A stretch of DNA of 31,888 nt, from positions 1 through 31,888 of IMG/VR virus record IMGVR_UViG_3300020424_000014; one strand, given 5' to 3'. Position numbers and translations under genes: made by a program. Within the stretch, counting starts at the first letter, position 1, and every line of letters begins with the position of its first letter. Below, in pieces: positions 7,302 to 14,359 of the stretch. Below the pieces are notes generated by a model. That model saw nothing but the letters and a program-made list of their open reading frames with translations. It was not told the DNA's origin and ran no database searches. The stretch comes from a virus.

Positions 7302-8312
7302 ATGTATATAGAACAAAAATACCTATTATTAGCATCTTCACGACTCCAACAGTTCAAGAGGAAAGGTGACTACCTCTGGAACTTTAGATGTCCTTATTGT
7401 GGTGATTCTAAAACAAATAAAACAAAAGCTCGTGGATATGTATTTCGTAAAGAATCGAATCTTATATATAAATGTCATAACTGTGGTATAGGTTCAAATT
7501 TAAATAATTTACTAAAACACCTAGACTCGCAGTTGCATGATGACTATATAAAAGAAAAGTTTTTAGATAATGGAAAAGAAAAAGAACAAGTGGTATATGA
7601 GAAGTTTACTACTCATGCACCATATCTAAAGGGTGAGTCACCCTTAAAATCTAAACTAGTGAAAAAGATATCCTCATTAGGATTGAATCATTATGCAAGA
7701 CAATATGTTTTAGATAGAAATATACCATCTGATAAACATTACCTCTTGTATCACACGGATTCGTTCAGTAAATGGTCAAATGAGTGGTGTCCTAAAAAAC
7801 TAGATGTTAATAATGATACTGCAAGGTTACTGATACCTTTGCATAATAGTGATAATAAATTCATTGCGTGTCAAGGAAGGTCTTATAATAAAAATGATAA
7901 ACTTAAATATCAAACAAGTAAAGTCCATGAGGACACGCAACTCGTCTTTGGTCGAGATAGACTTAATCCAAACATCCCAAAATTTGCAGTAGAAGGCCCG
8001 ATTGATTCACTTTTCGTGGATAATTGTGTCGCTGTTTTGGGATTTAATAAATTTAAGTTATTGTCTAAAGATTATACTATCATTCCAGATAATGATAGAA
8101 GAAATCCAGATGTATTGAAAAGTATGTCTAATCTTCTTGAAATGGGTTATAGTATGGTCTTATGGCCTGATGAAGTAAAAGAAAAAGATATTAACGAAAT
8201 GATAATGTCTGGAAGAACAAAAGAAGAGATTAAAAATATAATCGAAAAAAACACATATCAAGGTAATATGGCCTTGTTAAAATTTACTAACTGGAGAAAA
8301 ATAAATGTCTAA
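7302..8312 (+). CDS. 61: DNA primase, T4 gp61-like
   Basis: A 336-residue protein, close to T4 gp61 (342). An N-terminal zinc-binding domain has C30-x2-C33 (RCPYCGDS) and C58-x2-C61 (KCHNCG). A TOPRIM-like catalytic core follows, with EGPIDS at 231-236 and IPDNDRRNPD near 261-270. It synthesises RNA primers for lagging-strand replication together with the gp41 helicase, which is not in this window. It has its own early-type promoter that may give a leaderless message. The 3' end overlaps the reductase gene by 8 bases, linking primer synthesis to nucleotide supply. Confidence 0.9.
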   Translation: MYIEQKYLLLASSRLQQFKRKGDYLWNFRCPYCGDSKTNKTKARGYVFRKESNLIYKCHNCGIGSNLNNLLKHLDSQLHDDYIKEKFLDNGKEKEQVVYEKFTTHAPYLKGESPLKSKLVKKISSLGLNHYARQYVLDRNIPSDKHYLLYHTDSFSKWSNEWCPKKLDVNNDTARLLIPLHNSDNKFIACQGRSYNKNDKLKYQTSKVHEDTQLVFGRDRLNPNIPKFAVEGPIDSLFVDNCVAVLGFNKFKLLSKDYTIIPDNDRRNPDVLKSMSNLLEMGYSMVLWPDEVKEKDINEMIMSGRTKEEIKNIIEKNTYQGNMALLKFTNWRKINV

Positions 8313-10230
8313 TTTGTCAAATCAATTACCAACTCAATACCAACAGTTCATACACCTCTCAAGGTACTCTAGATGGTTACCAGATGAGGGTAGAAGAGAG
8401 TATTGGAGTGAAACCGTTTCAAGGTACTTCAATTTTTTTAAAGAACATTTAAAAGAAATGTGTAACTATGATTTAGATGAAAAGACACGAAATGAGTTAG
8501 AAGAAGCAATATTAGATATTAGGGTGATGCCTTCAATGAGGTGTTTGATGACTGCTGGGCCTGCATTGAAAAAAGAAAATATTGCTGGTTATAACTGTTC
8601 TTATGTTGCAGTAGATAGAGTTGCTGCTTTTGATGAAATCCTTTATGTATTGATGAACGGTACTGGTGTTGGTTTTTCTGTAGAAAGACAATATACTGCA
8701 AAACTTCCAGTTGTTGCAGAAGAGTTTTATTTGTCAGATACAATTATTCAAGTTGCAGATAGTAAATTAGGTTGGGCGAAAGCATTTAAAGAATTAGTTG
8801 GTATGTTGTATATCGGTCAGATTCCGAAGTGGGATTTGTCGAAAGTAAGACCAGCAGGAGCTCCACTTAAAACTTTTGGTGGTCGTGCATCTGGCCCAGA
8901 CCCACTAGAAAGTTTGTTTAACTTTACGGTTACTACATTTAAAAATGCAAATGGTCGTAGATTAACATCATTAGAGTGTCATGATATAGTCTGTAAGATT
9001 GCAGAAATTGTTGTGGTTGGTGGTGTTCGTAGAAGTGCATTGATTAGTTTATCTAATCTATCTGATGACAGAATGAGACACGCTAAGTCTGGTCAATGGT
9101 GGGAACAGAATAGTCAACGAGCACTTGCAAATAATTCTGCTTGTTATTCTGAAAAACCAGATATTGGTATCTTCATGGATGAGTGGAAATCTCTTTATGA
9201 TTCTAAGTCTGGTGAAAGAGGAATCTTCAATCGTGAATCTGCAAATAAGATGGCATCTAAAAATGGTAGAAGAATTGTTGAGGGATATGAGTTTGGTACA
9301 AACCCTTGTTCTGAAATCATCTTGAGAGATAGAGAGTTTTGTAATCTTTCAGAGGCAGTAATTAGAGTAACAGATTCAAAAGAAACTCTAAAAGAAAAAG
9401 TAAGAATTGCAACTATACTTGGTACATTTCAATCTACATTGACAAACTTTAAATATGTTTCAAATATGTGGAAAAAGAATTGTTCTGAAGAAAGATTACT
9501 TGGTGTTTCATTAACTGGTATTATGGATAATTCTTTGACAAACGGTAAGGAAAAGGGTTTAGAAAACTTATTAGATGAACTAAGAGAGGTTGCAGTAGAA
9601 ACTAATAAAAAGTGGTCTAAAAAGTTAGGTATTAATCGTGCAACTGCAATCACTTGTGTTAAACCAAGTGGAACTGTATCTCAACTTGTTGATGCAGCTT
9701 CTGGTATTCATGCAAGACATAATCCATATTATATCAGAACTGTTCGTGGTGATAAGAAAGACCCATTGACAAAGATGATGAAAGATGCTGGTTTTCCAAT
9801 TGAAGATGATGTAATGAATCCTAATCATACCTCTGTTTTTTCATTTCCAATGAAAGTCAATAAAGACTCTGTTTTCAGAACAGACATGACTGCAATAGAA
9901 CAATTAGAGTTATGGTTAGTGTATCAAAAACATTGGTGTGAACATAAACCATCTGTGACTATTTCTGTAAAAGAACATGAGTGGTTAGAAGTTGGTGCAT
10001 GGGTATATGACAACTTTGATTATATGTCTGGTGTATCATTCTTACCATTTAGTGAACACTCATATAAACAAGCACCTTATCAAGATTGTGATGAAAAGAT
10101 GTATAAAGAGTTACTAAATAAAATGCCTAAGATTGTGGATTGGTCAAAACTTGGTGATTATGAAAAGACTGATATGACTATTGGTTCACAAGAACTTGCT
10201 TGTACTGCTGCTGGTGGTTGTGAAATATGA
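8305..10230 (+). CDS. nrdJ: Ribonucleotide reductase class II (AdoCbl-dependent, monomeric)
   Basis: A 641-residue enzyme that reduces ribonucleotides to deoxyribonucleotides using adenosylcobalamin as radical source. Key residues match the Lactobacillus leichmannii RTPR type: C98 (YNCSY) and C346 (EFCNLSE) as the reducible pair, C335 in GTNPCSEI as the thiyl residue with E337 nearby, and a C-terminal redox motif CTAAGGC (C633, C639). It is shorter than RTPR (739) but lacks none of these. GGAG precedes the ATG and the start overlaps the primase stop. It probably feeds phage DNA synthesis together with ThyX and depends on host vitamin B12. Confidence 0.93.
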   Translation: MSNLSNQLPTQYQQFIHLSRYSRWLPDEGRREYWSETVSRYFNFFKEHLKEMCNYDLDEKTRNELEEAILDIRVMPSMRCLMTAGPALKKENIAGYNCSYVAVDRVAAFDEILYVLMNGTGVGFSVERQYTAKLPVVAEEFYLSDTIIQVADSKLGWAKAFKELVGMLYIGQIPKWDLSKVRPAGAPLKTFGGRASGPDPLESLFNFTVTTFKNANGRRLTSLECHDIVCKIAEIVVVGGVRRSALISLSNLSDDRMRHAKSGQWWEQNSQRALANNSACYSEKPDIGIFMDEWKSLYDSKSGERGIFNRESANKMASKNGRRIVEGYEFGTNPCSEIILRDREFCNLSEAVIRVTDSKETLKEKVRIATILGTFQSTLTNFKYVSNMWKKNCSEERLLGVSLTGIMDNSLTNGKEKGLENLLDELREVAVETNKKWSKKLGINRATAITCVKPSGTVSQLVDAASGIHARHNPYYIRTVRGDKKDPLTKMMKDAGFPIEDDVMNPNHTSVFSFPMKVNKDSVFRTDMTAIEQLELWLVYQKHWCEHKPSVTISVKEHEWLEVGAWVYDNFDYMSGVSFLPFSEHSYKQAPYQDCDEKMYKELLNKMPKIVDWSKLGDYEKTDMTIGSQELACTAAGGCEI

Positions 10231-10385
10231 AACTAATATTCTGCGAGTCATGTGATTCTGAATTCAAAATAAAACACAGTATGGATAGTTCTCTATATAA
10301 AATAGAGTACTGTCCTTTTTGTGGGAATCAGATAAATAATGATGAAGAATATATAGACGAAGATTTTGGAGAGGACTATGACTGA
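10227..10385 (+). CDS. Small zinc-ribbon protein
   Basis: A 52-residue protein whose ATG overlaps the reductase stop (ATGA). It has a complete four-Cys zinc ribbon: C6-x2-C9 (FCESC) and C29-x2-C32 (YCPFCG), then a strongly acidic tail (DEEYIDEDFGEDYD). Such mini-ribbons often mediate protein or nucleic-acid contacts. It is the first of three consecutive tiny Cys-rich genes. Specific function unknown. Confidence 0.65.
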   Translation: MKLIFCESCDSEFKIKHSMDSSLYKIEYCPFCGNQINNDEEYIDEDFGEDYD

Positions 10386-10488
10386 TTGTAAATGCATAAA
10401 ATGTGGTTGTGATTGTCATTGTAATGAAGATTGTGAAAGTTGTCCAAATGATGTTTGTACTGGTTGTGAGTGCGAGTGTTGTAGATGA
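10378..10488 (+). CDS. Metallothionein-like cysteine-rich peptide
   Basis: A 36-residue peptide with 13 cysteines (36%), at positions 4, 6, 9, 11, 13, 15, 19, 22, 27, 30, 32, 34 and 35, arranged as CxC, CxxC and CC motifs plus one His. That composition and spacing are typical of metal-thiolate clusters in metallothioneins. It overlaps the genes before and after it by 8 and 4 bases, so it is read as part of the nrdJ operon. Metal binding is inferred from composition; no homologue is asserted. GAGG lies just upstream of the ATG. Confidence 0.6.
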   Translation: MTDCKCIKCGCDCHCNEDCESCPNDVCTGCECECCR

Positions 10489-10634
10489 CGAAATGTAAAT
10501 TATGTGGGAACGATTCTCATTGTGATAAAGTATTAAAAGATGAACAATGTCATGGAGAACAGATGGAATTAATCTGTCCGAAGTGTCGTTGTGAAAATTG
10601 TGAAAAGGAATATGCAAGGTGGGTTCAAAATTGA
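10485..10634 (+). CDS. Small Cys-rich protein, probable zinc-binding
   Basis: A 49-residue protein with eight cysteines: C4-x2-C7, C13, C22, C31-x2-C34, C36 and C39. CPKCRCENC near the C-terminus is a compact metal-binding knot. It starts in an ATGA overlap with the metallothionein-like gene and its TGA stop overlaps the TTG start of the nuclease. The unbroken overlaps and conserved-looking Cys pairs support translation. Function unknown. Confidence 0.6.
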   Translation: MTKCKLCGNDSHCDKVLKDEQCHGEQMELICPKCRCENCEKEYARWVQN

Positions 10635-10969
10635 AAACTCAAAGTGCAAAAGCAAAAGGTAGAAGATTACAACAATGGGTTCGTGACTTACTAATAGAAA
10701 AATTAGAAGTTCATCCAGAAGATGTAGAATCAAGGTCAATGGGTGCTGGTGGTGAAGATTTAATTATGGCAAGAGCTGCGAGAGAGAAGTTTCCATATTC
10801 TATCGAATGTAAAAATCAAGAAAAAGTAAACATATGGGAATCATATTCTCAGGCAGTCGAAAATAGTAAAGACTATGAACCGATTGTGGTTTTGAAACGT
10901 AACAATCATAAACCATTAGTTCTAGTTGATGCAGAGTATTTTATTGGACTGCACAAAGATGAAATTTAA
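10631..10969 (+). CDS. Putative PD-(D/E)XK endonuclease
   Basis: About 112 residues from TTG 10631, chosen because it makes a TTGA overlap with the previous stop and yields MKTQSAKAKGRRLQQWVRD; GTG 10619 is the alternative. Residues ~38-43 (GAGGED) and 57-62 (SIECKN) fit the PD-(D/E)XK pattern with D43, E59 and K61. A Gln-containing helix (SYSQAVENS) follows, as in resolvase-like nucleases. I recall close relatives in cyanophages, usually described as endonucleases. A role in recombination or host DNA degradation is inferred. Confidence 0.7.
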   Translation: MKTQSAKAKGRRLQQWVRDLLIEKLEVHPEDVESRSMGAGGEDLIMARAAREKFPYSIECKNQEKVNIWESYSQAVENSKDYEPIVVLKRNNHKPLVLVDAEYFIGLHKDEI

Positions 10970-11288
10970 TCACAATAATTGTAGTATAATAATAAATGAC
11001 GGTGTTGGTACAGTTTATCGTGATGGTAAACTTATGTTCAAAGGTGATGGTTATATTGCAATAAAATATATGTTAAACTTTACTAACAATGCAGACGAGG
11101 TTAGACAAAGATTTCAATCACAATTATCAACCAGAGAAAAAACCAGATGGCAACAACAAGATGAAAAAGCAAAATTAGAAGCAAAAATGAAATCAGAAGC
11201 AACAAAAGCACAAGAGTCAATTGTTCAAAAGTCAAAAAAGAAACCAAGTAAAATTACACTTAAAAACCATTTTAAAATGACTAAATAG
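10959..11288 (+). CDS. Hypothetical protein with basic C-terminal helix
   Basis: About 109 residues from ATG 10959, overlapping the nuclease gene by 11 bases; an upstream in-frame ATG at 10926 is less likely. The first ~45 residues form a small beta-rich domain (CSIIINDGVGTVYRDGKLMFKGDGY). The second half is a long Lys/Gln/Glu-rich helix ending in a basic tail. No family recognised. Confidence 0.55.
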   Translation: MKFNHNNCSIIINDGVGTVYRDGKLMFKGDGYIAIKYMLNFTNNADEVRQRFQSQLSTREKTRWQQQDEKAKLEAKMKSEATKAQESIVQKSKKKPSKITLKNHFKMTK

Positions 11289-11336
11289 TTTCCCAAATGG
11301 AAATAATAATATTCCAAATCAAAACATAATTTCTTA

Positions 11337-11344
11337 TATAAATA
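11337..11344 (+). promoter_or_regulatory. T4-type late promoter for the cytochrome b cassette
   Basis: An exact TATAAATA box about 50 bases before the gene at 11396. The bases 17 upstream (CCAAAT) do not resemble a -35 box, which fits the T4 late class read by gp33/gp55/gp45. A weak TTTCC-caaat-GGAAA hairpin lies at 11289-11303. Confidence 0.6.
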
Positions 11345-11395
11345 TAATAGTAAGGAAACTTACACTTTCAAAAATTAATAAATAGGAGAATTTAG

Positions 11396-11644
11396 ATGTC
11401 AGTTGCAACGGCAGTCTATGTAGAGACTTGCAAAATATGTGAATCAATCAGTTTATGGTTTCAAAAAACAATCATTCAATTACAAAGAAGTAGACAATTA
11501 TCTGCGAATAGAGAGATAATTCATCAATTACCAGCGATTATGGCTGTAACTCAAAACAAAGAGTTAAACTATAATTTAGATAAAATGAATGACTTGACAA
11601 ATAAACTATATGATGATAAGTTAGATTCATTAGGAAAGAAGTAA
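11396..11644 (+). CDS. Hypothetical helical protein
   Basis: An 82-residue protein with AGGAG eight bases before the ATG. It is the first gene after the late promoter and therefore the lead gene of the cassette that ends with cytochrome b. The sequence is largely helical with two Cys (ETCKICES). The C-terminal half is charged. No family recognised. Confidence 0.6.
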   Translation: MSVATAVYVETCKICESISLWFQKTIIQLQRSRQLSANREIIHQLPAIMAVTQNKELNYNLDKMNDLTNKLYDDKLDSLGKK

Positions 11645-11649
11645 TAAAA

Positions 11650-11730
11650 ATGTTAAAATACTATATAATGTTGATTTGGTCTTTATCATTTTTAGGTGGA
11701 TTTATAACTGGTCAAAGTTTACTATTCTAG
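11650..11730 (+). CDS. 26-residue transmembrane peptide
   Basis: ATG 11650 to TAG 11730 encodes one hydrophobic helix (MLKYYIMLIWSLSFLGGFIT, then GQSLLF). It lies between two genes in the cytochrome b cassette and has no strong ribosome-binding site. It could be a small single-pass subunit or leader peptide, but translation is unproven. Confidence 0.35.
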   Translation: MLKYYIMLIWSLSFLGGFITGQSLLF

Positions 11731-11739
11731 GAGATAATC

Positions 11740-11835
11740 ATGTGGCCTTACACAGAAGAAGAAAACGAATATATAAGTGAACAAAAACAGTCTAAATCTG
11801 ATTGGGATTATGATACTTATGGACATGGTGCATAA
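11740..11835 (+). CDS. 31-residue acidic peptide upstream of cytochrome b
   Basis: ATG 11740 is preceded by AGGAG at a normal distance, which makes translation likely despite the size. The peptide begins MWPYTEEENEYISEQ and is acidic and aromatic, without a membrane helix. It ends 9 bases before the cytochrome b ATG, so the two are probably translationally linked. Function unknown. Confidence 0.5.
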   Translation: MWPYTEEENEYISEQKQSKSDWDYDTYGHGA

Positions 11836-11844
11836 GTATATCTG

Positions 11845-13080
11845 ATGTCTAAGAAAAAATTTAAGAATCCAGTAGTTAACTGGATAGACCATAGACTTGG
11901 TTTATTCAGTTTTCTCAATCACGAACTCACCGAATATCCGACACCAAAGAACCTTAATTATATGTGGAACTTTGGTAGTCTGAGTGGTATTACTCTAGTT
12001 ATTATGATAATAACTGGAATAGTACTTTCTATGCATTATACTGCTCATGTTGACTATGCATTTGACTCTGTAGAAAGAATCATGCGAGATGTCAATCATG
12101 GGTGGTTGATTCGATATATTCATATGAACGGTGCAAGTTTCTTTTTCATAGTAACATATATTCACATATTTCGTGGACTATATTATGGTTCATATAAAGC
12201 ACCAAGAGAACTTCTGTGGATACTTGGTGTACTAATATTATTACTGATGATGGCAACTGCATTTATGGGTTACGTTTTACCTTGGGGTCAAATGAGTTTT
12301 TGGGGTGCTACGGTTATTACTAATTTGTTTAGTGCAATACCTTTAGTTGGAGAACAATTTGTTACATGGTTGTGGGGTGGATTTAGTGTTGATAATGCGT
12401 TATTAAATAGATTCTTTAGTTTACATTTTGTATTACCATTTGTAATCGTAGGTGTTGTTATATTACATCTGATTGCATTACATAGGTTTGGTTCTAATAA
12501 TCCTATTGGAATAGATGTAAAAGGTAAACAAGACACAATACCTTTTCATCCATATTATACGATAAAAGACTTGTTTGGACTTGGAATATTTTTAACATTA
12601 TTCTCAGCAGCAGTATTTTTCTTTCCAAACTTCATGGGTCATCCAGATAATTATATTCCAGCAAATCCAATGGTTACACCACCACATATTGTTCCAGAGT
12701 GGTATTTCTTACCGTTCTATGCAATATTAAGAGCTGTACCAGATAAACTTGGTGGTGTTCTTTTTATGTTTGGTGCAATTATGGTTTTGTTTATTTTACC
12801 TTGGTTAGATAGACAACCAATCAGAAGTTCTAATTTTAGACCGTTATATAAAATATTCTTTTGGATATTATTTTTAGATTGTATTGCACTTGGTTATCTT
12901 GGTGCAATGCCTGCTGAGGGAATATATGTTGTATTAAGTAGGATTGCAACTGCTTATTACTTTTTTCACTTTTTAGTATTGTTACCTTTACTTCCAAAGT
13001 TTGAACCAACAAGACCATTACCAATTGGAATCGGTACACCAATACTTGAATCTAATAACCCTTTAATTAAAAAAAAGTGA
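11845..13080 (+). CDS. petB: Cytochrome b of the respiratory bc1 complex (complex III)
   Basis: A complete 411-residue cytochrome b with about eight transmembrane helices. It would carry quinol electrons across the inner membrane in complex III. The four haem ligands are present: H93 and H107 (14 apart) and H194 and H208 (14 apart). The second spacing marks the bc1 type; b6f has one residue more. The Qo-site motifs are intact: [14 protein letters not shown] (~153-166) and PEWY (284-287). GSNNP (216-220) also matches. No Rieske protein or cytochrome c1 is in the window, so it would have to join host subunits. It lies between phage genes, after a late promoter and before a terminator, and its codon style (GCA, GGT, AGA) matches its neighbours. 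Confidence 0.96.
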   Translation: MSKKKFKNPVVNWIDHRLGLFSFLNHELTEYPTPKNLNYMWNFGSLSGITLVIMIITGIVLSMHYTAHVDYAFDSVERIMRDVNHGWLIRYIHMNGASFFFIVTYIHIFRGLYYGSYKAPRELLWILGVLILLLMMATAFMGYVLPWGQMSFWGATVITNLFSAIPLVGEQFVTWLWGGFSVDNALLNRFFSLHFVLPFVIVGVVILHLIALHRFGSNNPIGIDVKGKQDTIPFHPYYTIKDLFGLGIFLTLFSAAVFFFPNFMGHPDNYIPANPMVTPPHIVPEWYFLPFYAILRAVPDKLGGVLFMFGAIMVLFILPWLDRQPIRSSNFRPLYKIFFWILFLDCIALGYLGAMPAEGIYVVLSRIATAYYFFHFLVLLPLLPKFEPTRPLPIGIGTPILESNNPLIKKK

Positions 13081-13123
13081 TTCGGTGATTCGCACCGATT
13101 CGCAAAACTTTAAAAAATATGCA

Positions 13124-13156
13124 CCCTTGTAAGTCCTTGATTTACAAGGGTTTTTT
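13124..13156 (+). terminator. Intrinsic terminator after cytochrome b
   Basis: CCCTTGTAA at 13124-13132 pairs perfectly with TTACAAGGG at 13142-13150 and is followed by TTTTTT. It closes the cytochrome b cassette. A smaller hairpin CGGTG-attcg-CACCG lies at 13083-13097, just after the stop, within three spaced GATTCG copies. Confidence 0.85.
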
Positions 13157-13164
13157 ATTGGGGG

Positions 13165-13193
13165 TTGACAATGTTCTCAAAACAATGTATAAC
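13165..13193 (+). promoter_or_regulatory. Sigma70-like early promoter
   Basis: TTGACA at 13165-13170, a 17-base spacer and TATAAC at 13188-13193, right after the terminator. The spacer holds TGTTCT-AAAACAATG, also found in the promoter at 16553, with a direct ACAATG repeat. It drives the small gene cluster from 13225. Confidence 0.75.
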
Positions 13194-13224
13194 TATAGAG
13201 TAACAATAGAGAGAAAGAGAAAAT

Positions 13225-13428
13225 ATGAGTAAGATAAAAAACTTTATGATGGATGTTCAAGAAACAGTTTGGGACTTTTTTGATGAAGATGGTAATTTTG
13301 TTGCTGATGCAAACATCAAGACAAAAGAAGATTTGATGACTACCATCAAAGAAAAGTTTGGTAACATGGGTGTTGAGATTGCAAAAGATGAAATCTTTGC
13401 AATTGAAACTGCTGACCACTTTAGTTAA
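13225..13428 (+). CDS. Small acidic hypothetical protein
   Basis: A 67-residue protein, first gene of an early-type unit. It is acidic with alternating helix and strand (DVQETVWDFFDEDGNFV ... IKEKFGNMGVEIAKDEIF). DEDGNFVADANI recalls a loop but is not a complete EF-hand. Being early, small and acidic, it is a candidate host-interaction protein, which is inference. No family recognised. Confidence 0.6.
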   Translation: MSKIKNFMMDVQETVWDFFDEDGNFVADANIKTKEDLMTTIKEKFGNMGVEIAKDEIFAIETADHFS

Positions 13429-13439
13429 TAGGAGAGAGT

Positions 13440-13574
13440 ATGGAAAAGTTAATGGAAATGATTGAGTTAGATTTAGAAAGAGCAATCTATTTAAGTTCTT
13501 CTTTGTTTTATGAAAAACAAGCTCTTAAAAAGATTAAAAAGTTAAAAAAATTAATGAAAGAGAAAAAGATATGA
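13440..13574 (+). CDS. Tiny Lys-rich helical protein
   Basis: A 44-residue protein, ATG 13440, preceded by AGGAG at 13430-13434. The N-terminal half is amphipathic (MEKLMEMIELDLERAIYLSS) and the C-terminal half strongly basic (KKIKKLKKLMKEKKI). It overlaps the next gene by four bases (ATGA). Function unknown. Confidence 0.5.
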   Translation: MEKLMEMIELDLERAIYLSSSLFYEKQALKKIKKLKKLMKEKKI

Positions 13575-13774
13575 AATCTGTGAAATATATTGTTTATACC
13601 CAAAACAATAAAATGGGTAAAGTCGGTGAGTTTGATAATGCAAAAGATGCTGTCAAATGGGCGAAAGATAATGTTTATGCATTTGATTACGTCAAAGAAA
13701 AGAAAGACGAATGGGAAGATTTGTTTTTTGAGTTGTTAGTTGGTATTGGAAAAGGAGATGTTAAGTATGTCTAA
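13571..13774 (+). CDS. Small hypothetical protein
   Basis: A 67-residue protein starting in an ATGA overlap. Its sequence (KYIVYTQNNKMGKVGEFDNAKDAVKWAKDN) suggests a compact beta-beta-alpha fold. It ends within the start region of the next gene. No family recognised; an early accessory protein by position. Confidence 0.55.
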   Translation: MKSVKYIVYTQNNKMGKVGEFDNAKDAVKWAKDNVYAFDYVKEKKDEWEDLFFELLVGIGKGDVKYV

Positions 13775-14066
13775 AAATTTTATTGCTTGTGATTCTATTG
13801 ACGTAAATGGAACTCACTTTCAAGGTGTTGTGAAAACAACTTATGATAAGATTGTAAAAGTATTAGGAGAACCTACTTCATATGATGCAAGTCCTTATGA
13901 AAAAGTAAATGCATCATGGTCTATTGAGATGAAAGATGAAGATAAAACTGTATTTACTGTTTACAATTGGAAAGATGGATATGTTCCTACTGAAGAGTAT
14001 GATTGGCACATAGGTGGGTTTGACGAAAATGCATACTTAACTGCATTAGACGTACTTGACAAATAA
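13767..14066 (+). CDS. Hypothetical protein with 'GEP' motif domain
   Basis: About 99 residues from ATG 13767, preceded by GGAG; an in-frame start 27 bases earlier lacks such a site. The pattern HFQGVVKTTYDKIVKVLGEPT, then WSIEMKDEDKTVFTVYNWKDG and YDWHIGG looks like a single alpha/beta domain that I recall from several phages with unknown function. The -35 box of the bS21 promoter lies in its last codons. Confidence 0.55.
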   Translation: MSKNFIACDSIDVNGTHFQGVVKTTYDKIVKVLGEPTSYDASPYEKVNASWSIEMKDEDKTVFTVYNWKDGYVPTEEYDWHIGGFDENAYLTALDVLDK

Positions 14067-14084
14067 AGAATTATCTGATACTAT
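14056..14084 (+). promoter_or_regulatory. Sigma70-like promoter for bS21 and RNase H
   Basis: TTGACA at 14056-14061, a 17-base spacer and TACTAT at 14079-14084. The -35 box is inside the last codons of the upstream gene. The predicted start is about 20 bases before the bS21 ATG, which has AAGGA upstream. Confidence 0.75.
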
Positions 14085-14110
14085 CCTACTAAATAATTAA
14101 AAGGATAACT

Positions 14111-14359
14111 ATGAGAAATTTTAAAAGGCGTGATAAAAACGCTAAAGAACCGAGCATGAAGATTTATGTTCGTAATAATGATATAAATGGTGCAATTAGA
14201 ATTTTGAAAAAGAAACTTATGAAAGAGGGTCTTTTTCAAGAACTGCGTGAAAGAACACATCACACCACAAGAGGTGAGAAACGAAGAAGAGCAAAAGCAG
14301 CTGGTACTCGTAGATTCCAAAGGAAGATGGAAAAAAGAAGGCAGGAGTTAGGATATTGA
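14111..14359 (+). CDS. rpsU: Ribosomal protein bS21 homologue
   Basis: An 82-residue basic protein. Residues ~16-65 match bS21 of the small ribosomal subunit: MKIYVRNNDINGAIRILKKKLMKEGLFQELRERTHH, then GEKRRRAKAAG. bS21 sits near the anti-Shine-Dalgarno end of 16S rRNA and affects initiation. Viral bS21 genes are known from marine phages, including pelagiphages, and are thought to replace or supplement the host protein to favour phage messages; that role is proposed rather than shown. It has its own early promoter and its stop overlaps the next TTG start. Confidence 0.9.
   Translation: MRNFKRRDKNAKEPSMKIYVRNNDINGAIRILKKKLMKEGLFQELRERTHHTTRGEKRRRAKAAGTRRFQRKMEKRRQELGY

Noticed and set aside
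10264-10617. A 117-residue open frame on the minus strand
   Set aside because: It mirrors the three Cys-rich plus-strand genes, whose overlaps, start sites and Cys patterns are coherent; the minus product is low-complexity.
11845-13080. Cytochrome b being b6f-type or a b-type fragment from a cyanobacterial host
   Set aside because: The second histidine pair is 14 apart rather than 15 and the protein is full length with both the N-terminal four-helix part and the C-terminal part fused, as in bc1 cytochrome b.
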